Below are positions 59,924-64,000 of a DNA stretch of 64,000 nucleotides, piece by piece. The notes under the pieces were generated by a model. It ran no database searches and was not told the DNA's origin. It worked only from the letters and a program-made list of their open reading frames with translations. Origin of the DNA: Costus lasius (lineage: Eukaryota; Streptophyta; Magnoliopsida; Zingiberales; Costaceae); the NCBI GenBank assembly GCA_027563935.2, contig CM050449.1, positions 10,134,001 to 10,198,000 of the forward strand, written 5' to 3'. Numbering within the stretch: the stretch's first letter is position 1; each line of letters opens with the position of its first letter. Position numbers and translations under genes: made by a program.

Positions 59924-60776
59924 TATCAAGAGGAGAACACTTTTCAGCTAAGAAACTGAAAGTCAACCAAAACACCCCTTACTGTCTCACTAGAAAATTT
60001 CTCGTTCTTGGATACCATTACTTGAAAGTAACTGTTATACATTGTCTAGATTTTTTGCAATCAGAAGATTAGTAATCTTGAACTCGTCAATAGAAAACAA
60101 ATCTAAAATTAAAGCCAATTGTCAACTAATAAAAAAAATCAATTAACAATTTAAGCTTTAGGAATAAGCTCTTAATCAAAACTTGATATGGTACTAGAGC
60201 GAGACACCATGATTTCAAAATCTATTTTTAGTTTATTTTTTAGCTCTTTATTTGCTTATTATTCTGTTTCTTTATCAAGATCCACCTATGTGATGGACTA
60301 TTTTTTCTATAGATTAATCTACTCTCTTGGGCTTGGATTCTCCGATCAAGGCAAATACAACTTGAGTGATGCTGTTAGAGAGTAGACCTACCTTATGTGC
60401 CAACAAACATATAAATTCAACCGTTTTCTAACCGCCTAAACTTTAGGGATAAGTACCTCCCCACTTAGTATGAGTTGTTCATCATTGCTAATTCTCAAGT
60501 TACTCGAAGGCATAAAGAGGCTTAGAGATAGTGGCTATAGCTCAAATGTTTATTGCTTAGAGATAGTGTTGGACATAGTTGACAATCAAGGATTAGTAGC
60601 ATGATTTGCATCTAGGTCGCATGATTATACATAACACAACACAAATATATGTATTTGTTATTCTTGATGTGGAACCCATTGATGATGACTAGTGTAACAA
60701 TGGCATCTTCACTACAATCATCACTTGACTCATGTGACATTGACTTGAGCCACATGCTAAGGTTAGGCATGGTAAT
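59924..60776. other. Intergenic, possible old LTR relic
   Basis: AACTTGATATGGTACTAGAGCGAG near 60180 resembles a decayed tRNA-Met primer binding site after LTR-like sequence, but no partner LTR was found. No gene was recognised. Confidence 0.35.
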
Positions 60777-62610
60777 TGATGTGTCGTTTATCTACTATTA
60801 TCTAATCACAAGCGTAATGGTTTATCGTAGTAGTACTTAAAAGTCGATCCCACAGGGTCAGTGATCAAGTACCGAGTGATTACAAATTAATAGCTAGACA
60901 ATCAGGTGAATGTTTTGGGTTTTCATAAAATAAATCAAATACAACTAAATACAATTGCTAGCCGAATCAAGCAAGAGATAGTTTTGAACAGAAAACAAGG
61001 TTTAGAGACATCGAAACTTTAAGTGCATCTCGTTGATGGATCTTAAACTCAAACAAGACAATATCATAACAACGCAATCTTAAAGTATTCAAGGAGATAT
61101 CCAATGGTACAGATTACCCTCTTTTGACGGCGTAATCAAGTATCAATCTAGATTGATGTCCTACTTTCGTGGCAAACCGGATCTAGATTGATCTAATGGG
61201 TTCAGAGATATCATAAGTTCCTCATACAAATCCTGCCCTAATTCTTGACAGCTCAAAGCACGTTCGATCCAGCAGATCTAACGTCACAATTCTCATTTCA
61301 GTCCTTCTTGCGGCGTCTAAGAAAAGTACTTGTGTGATCAAGGCAACACTAGTAGTAAAACAGCATAGACCGAATGAACACAAGATAAATTTACATTTGA
61401 TATGAGAAAACAAGTTCAAACAAAATATCCAAACAACTTGACTATACCCTAGTTCCAATAAAGAAGATTAGCTAGCATAGTGTCGATTTAGTACAAATCT
61501 CTACAGGAATAGAAGAAACTAAAGAGAAGATAGAAGAAAGAGGAAGCAAACTCTCCTGAAAAAGTGTTGCAACTTTCCTTCAAGTCTTCTATAATGGAAT
61601 GTATGGTTCCTTCCTCCTCCCTTGTTGTTGCCAAGCCTTTCTCCCTTTTGCAAATTTCGCTCCCCTTGAGCCCCAAACTGGGCACTACCTTCTTTAGCAA
61701 ATTTCGCCCTTATATAGTTTTGAAAATCCCTTTTGAATGCCTACATTGATAGATCTTTCAATTATCTATGTTTTGACACAAAAAACGTCCACAACGGACT
61801 TATAATGAGGGAGTTATGGTTGTTTTAATTCTGGCCGCAGAGAGATTATGAGCGTAATCAAGATTATAGCCATGCCTGTAATGTCTTCATTGATGCTCTT
61901 TACTTCTTGAAATGCTTATACAATTATGGCCCATTAAATATTTGTCATTATGACACCAAGAATGCTCGATTTATAGTTGTAACGAAGAAGTTATGTCCAA
62001 TTGAATGTTGGCCTTTAATATGCATGGCGAGATTATGGGCGTAATGGTGATTATGGCCATGCCCGTAATTTCAGTGTTAAACTCTGTTTCGTCTGAAATT
62101 TTACAGGTGAGCTAATGTTTGCCTTGACTTGAATTTCAGCCATAGTGTGATGTCAAAGATTGCTAATCAGGAGATTACAGCCATGCTAAAATTAGGACAA
62201 TACCCGTAATGTCTCTTGTCAAGGTTTTTGTCTTCCGAGAGGTCGCTGTCGAGGAAGCTATGGGCACGACCTCAAATTATGACTATGCTTGCATAAAAAT
62301 GGGTCTATTGGGAAGTCAATACGAGAATTACGGTCATGATGTAGATTACGGTCTTAGCCGTAATTCTTGAAATTAATCTCGTTTGAAGCCAAATTTCTTG
62401 TCAAGATTCCTGATTCACTCGGAAATGTAGATGAACTTTCATATAGCTCTAAAAGCGAGTGAATTATCCTGTGTTCAACAAACATGACAAGTAGTAAAGT
62501 TTCTGAAGGAAATCAATTAAATAAGCTGGAAAGAGATATAAAATCACGATAATAGGTCTCGATTCACTAGTAAATATAGGTAAAAAAGACTATAAGAATA
62601 CGAGACATCA
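60777..62610 (-). repeat. 3' LTR (1834 bp) of a minus-strand LTR retrotransposon
   Basis: The segment starts TGATGTGTCG and ends CGAGACATCA, so both strands have TGATGT...ACATCA ends. Directly to the right lies AATTCTCCCAAACTT, whose reverse complement AAGTTTGGGAGAATT is a purine tract. The element therefore runs right to left and this is its 3' LTR. GTCGATCCCACAGGG near its left end is a string common in LTRs of large plant Gypsy elements. Related GATTAYRGCCATGCCYGTAAT-like units recur at about 61862, 62048, 62172 and 62343. The other LTR lies beyond the window. Confidence 0.75.
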
Positions 62611-62625
62611 AATTCTCCCAAACTT
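62611..62625 (-). other. Polypurine tract of the right-end element
   Basis: The minus strand reads AAGTTTGGGAGAATT immediately before the LTR TG. Confidence 0.65.
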
Positions 62626-63778
62626 AGATCATTGCTTGTCCTCAAGTATATAAAGCAGATAAAAGTGGTAATCAGAAAAAGATGAAATCAATCAAAGCTT
62701 GTAAAACATTGTTTCATGGGAAGATACCATTATGAACAAACCTCAATAAGTTAGGGGATTCAAGGTAATAATCTATTTTTAAGAATAAAGGTGTGAAGAT
62801 CCAAAAACCAAAGTCAGATGAGACTTATCTCCACATAATGCAATAATCTTCTGTGTGGTATATGCACTTCATTCAATACCTGATTCAACCAAAGATACAA
62901 GTTGGAAAAAAAACCAATGCACTTTTTATTTTGTGTTATTTTCGTCCTATTTTGTTTTTTGTTTTTTTTATTTGACTTCAACTCATGTCTTCGGTATCAC
63001 TGTCAATTTTTCGTAGTGCCAAGTAGAGGAGTCTTTTTTTTTTAGATTTTAACTCATATCTTTGGTACCACTGCCAATTTTTCGTAGTACCAAGCAGATG
63101 AGTCTTATTATGTTTTTAACTTTTTTGTGTTTTTTTTGTTTTGAGAGGAGATAATATTCATCAGATAAGTGCATTGATCATAACCAACAATTAGTAAGGA
63201 GAATCAAATAGAAAGAGGTATGTACTTCCACAAAGAGATTATAAGCATACTTTGAAAATAAGAACCTCAATCGAATATCGGATATGTCACTCCATAGCCT
63301 TTTTCCACCAAACATGATAATCAAATAAATTACCTGACCTTGAACTAAGATTCAGAACATAATAATAATATCCTATGGAGTTAACATAAAACATCAAGCT
63401 ATCATGATTTTTATTTGAAACGAAAACAATATTACCACTTATCATCATCAAATGATTAGTCATTTAAAATCATATAGTGTAATCTAATATTAGAATCAGG
63501 GGTGCAATAGACATCAGAGGAATGCAAAATGTATCATCAAAACATCAGAAGATACTAATATTCAAAGCGGCAACATATGAAATGTATCATCAAAGCACAG
63601 AGCATAAGTATTGAGTTACTGCATAACAAGTTTAAAGTAGAACCCACAATCTCCTAGACTTAAAATATGCATAGTATCTATGCATAGCATGTAAAAATTG
63701 CAAAATTTGGAGAGATGGGTGGTAAAACTCATAAGATCAAGCAGTGTCATCAACAGAGCTCATCTCAGCACCCTCCTC
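62626..63778 (-). other. 3' untranslated part of the right-end LTR element
   Basis: About 1.15 kb without coding sequence lies between the last frame and the purine tract. It contains two diverged 71-bp tandem units (62974-63107), each with AACTCAT(G/A)TCTT, GGTA(T/C)CACTG(T/C)CAATTTTT and CGTAGT(G/A)CCAAG. Confidence 0.55.
62974..63107. repeat. 71-bp tandem repeat, two diverged units
   Basis: Units start at 62974 and 63045. Both share CACTG(T/C)CAATTTTTCGTAG and a GAGTCTT end. Confidence 0.75.
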
Positions 63779-63970
63779 TTAAGGATCATCCACATCATCA
63801 TCACCATCGCTCTTGTTGTCTCGCTCATCATTCTCATCAGGTATTAGTGTGGCCTTCAGATCACTAAAAAAAGTCCATAGAGAAGTCATAAACTTCCCCT
63901 GGCGTTGTTGTTGGCAAGGTGAGAGTAGAGTCAGAACTTCGTCTTCGAGTGTGGCGACAATCGTGGCATA
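63779..63970 (-). pseudogene. C-terminal end of the last ORF of the right-end retrotransposon
   Basis: On the minus strand an open stretch encodes ATIVATLEDEVLTLLSPCQQ, then LWTFFSDLKATLIPDEND and an acidic end SDGDDDVDDP before TAA (63779-63781). An in-frame TAG at 63971-63973 cuts it from sequence further right, so the frame is either decayed or continues in another phase. Its place just before the 3' UTR and LTR fits an extra 3' ORF of large Gypsy (Athila/Tat-like) elements. That assignment is inference. Confidence 0.4.
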
Positions 63971-64000
63971 CTAGAATCAGCAAAGCAGAGAATCGCCTTG

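Noticed and set aside
60180..60205. Degenerate tRNA-Met primer binding site
   Set aside because: ATGGTACTAGAGC resembles TGGTATCAGAGC, but no LTR pair or target duplication was found near it.

Overview
This 64 kb window is nuclear DNA of a flowering plant. It carries spliced plant genes, Copia and Gypsy LTR retrotransposons, and AT-rich intergenic DNA. A monocot is most likely: the WOX3 protein has monocot-like ends and the first exons of two genes are GC-rich. The species cannot be fixed from the sequence alone.

Layout, left to right. (1) 1-900: the 5' part of a 60S ribosomal protein L35 gene (minus strand) with a typical ribosomal-protein promoter (telo boxes plus site II elements). (2) 3741-4574: an intronless MAKR-type membrane-associated kinase regulator (minus strand). 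(3) 6774-43601: a direct tandem segmental duplication. Each unit carries a complete eight-exon ER-type (type IIA) Ca2+-ATPase gene on the minus strand, called here ECA-A (7387-15753) and ECA-B (26189-32176). Both predict 1065 residues with every catalytic and Ca2+-binding residue I could check in place. The duplication joint can be read to a 5-bp microhomology (AAGTC).

The two units then diverged by mobile-element traffic, and each serves as the empty-site control for the other. Unit 1 gained a reverse-oriented solo LTR (18619-20048) and, at the same CTTAG target, a gag-only Gypsy-type element (20054-23328), plus two smaller insertions. Unit 2 gained an intact Copia retrotransposon (35023-42790, target duplication ACTGC) and a 147-bp Mutator-type MITE (32864-33010, 9-bp target duplication). 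It also appears to have lost parts of two introns.

(4) 45653-46652: a three-exon CCT-motif gene without B-boxes. (5) 49510-50192: a two-exon WOX3-type WUSCHEL-related homeobox gene (minus strand). A 2.0-kb solo LTR (51051-53071) lies about 0.86 kb upstream in the same transcriptional direction. (6) 53077-60776: AT-rich intergenic DNA with a decayed 2-oxoglutarate/Fe(II) oxygenase-like fragment and one unidentified exon-like stretch. (7) 60777-64000: the 3' LTR and 3' end of a minus-strand LTR retrotransposon that runs off the window.

The host genes do not form a pathway: a ribosomal protein, a kinase regulator, a duplicated Ca2+ pump, a CCT regulator and a leaf/lateral-organ homeobox gene. 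The strongest signals are the breakpoint-resolved Ca2+-pump duplication, the shared-target opposite-orientation LTR insertions, and the repeat architecture in the leader and 3' UTR of the Copia element. Exon boundaries were placed by hand from GT/AG sites and family conservation; no search was run.
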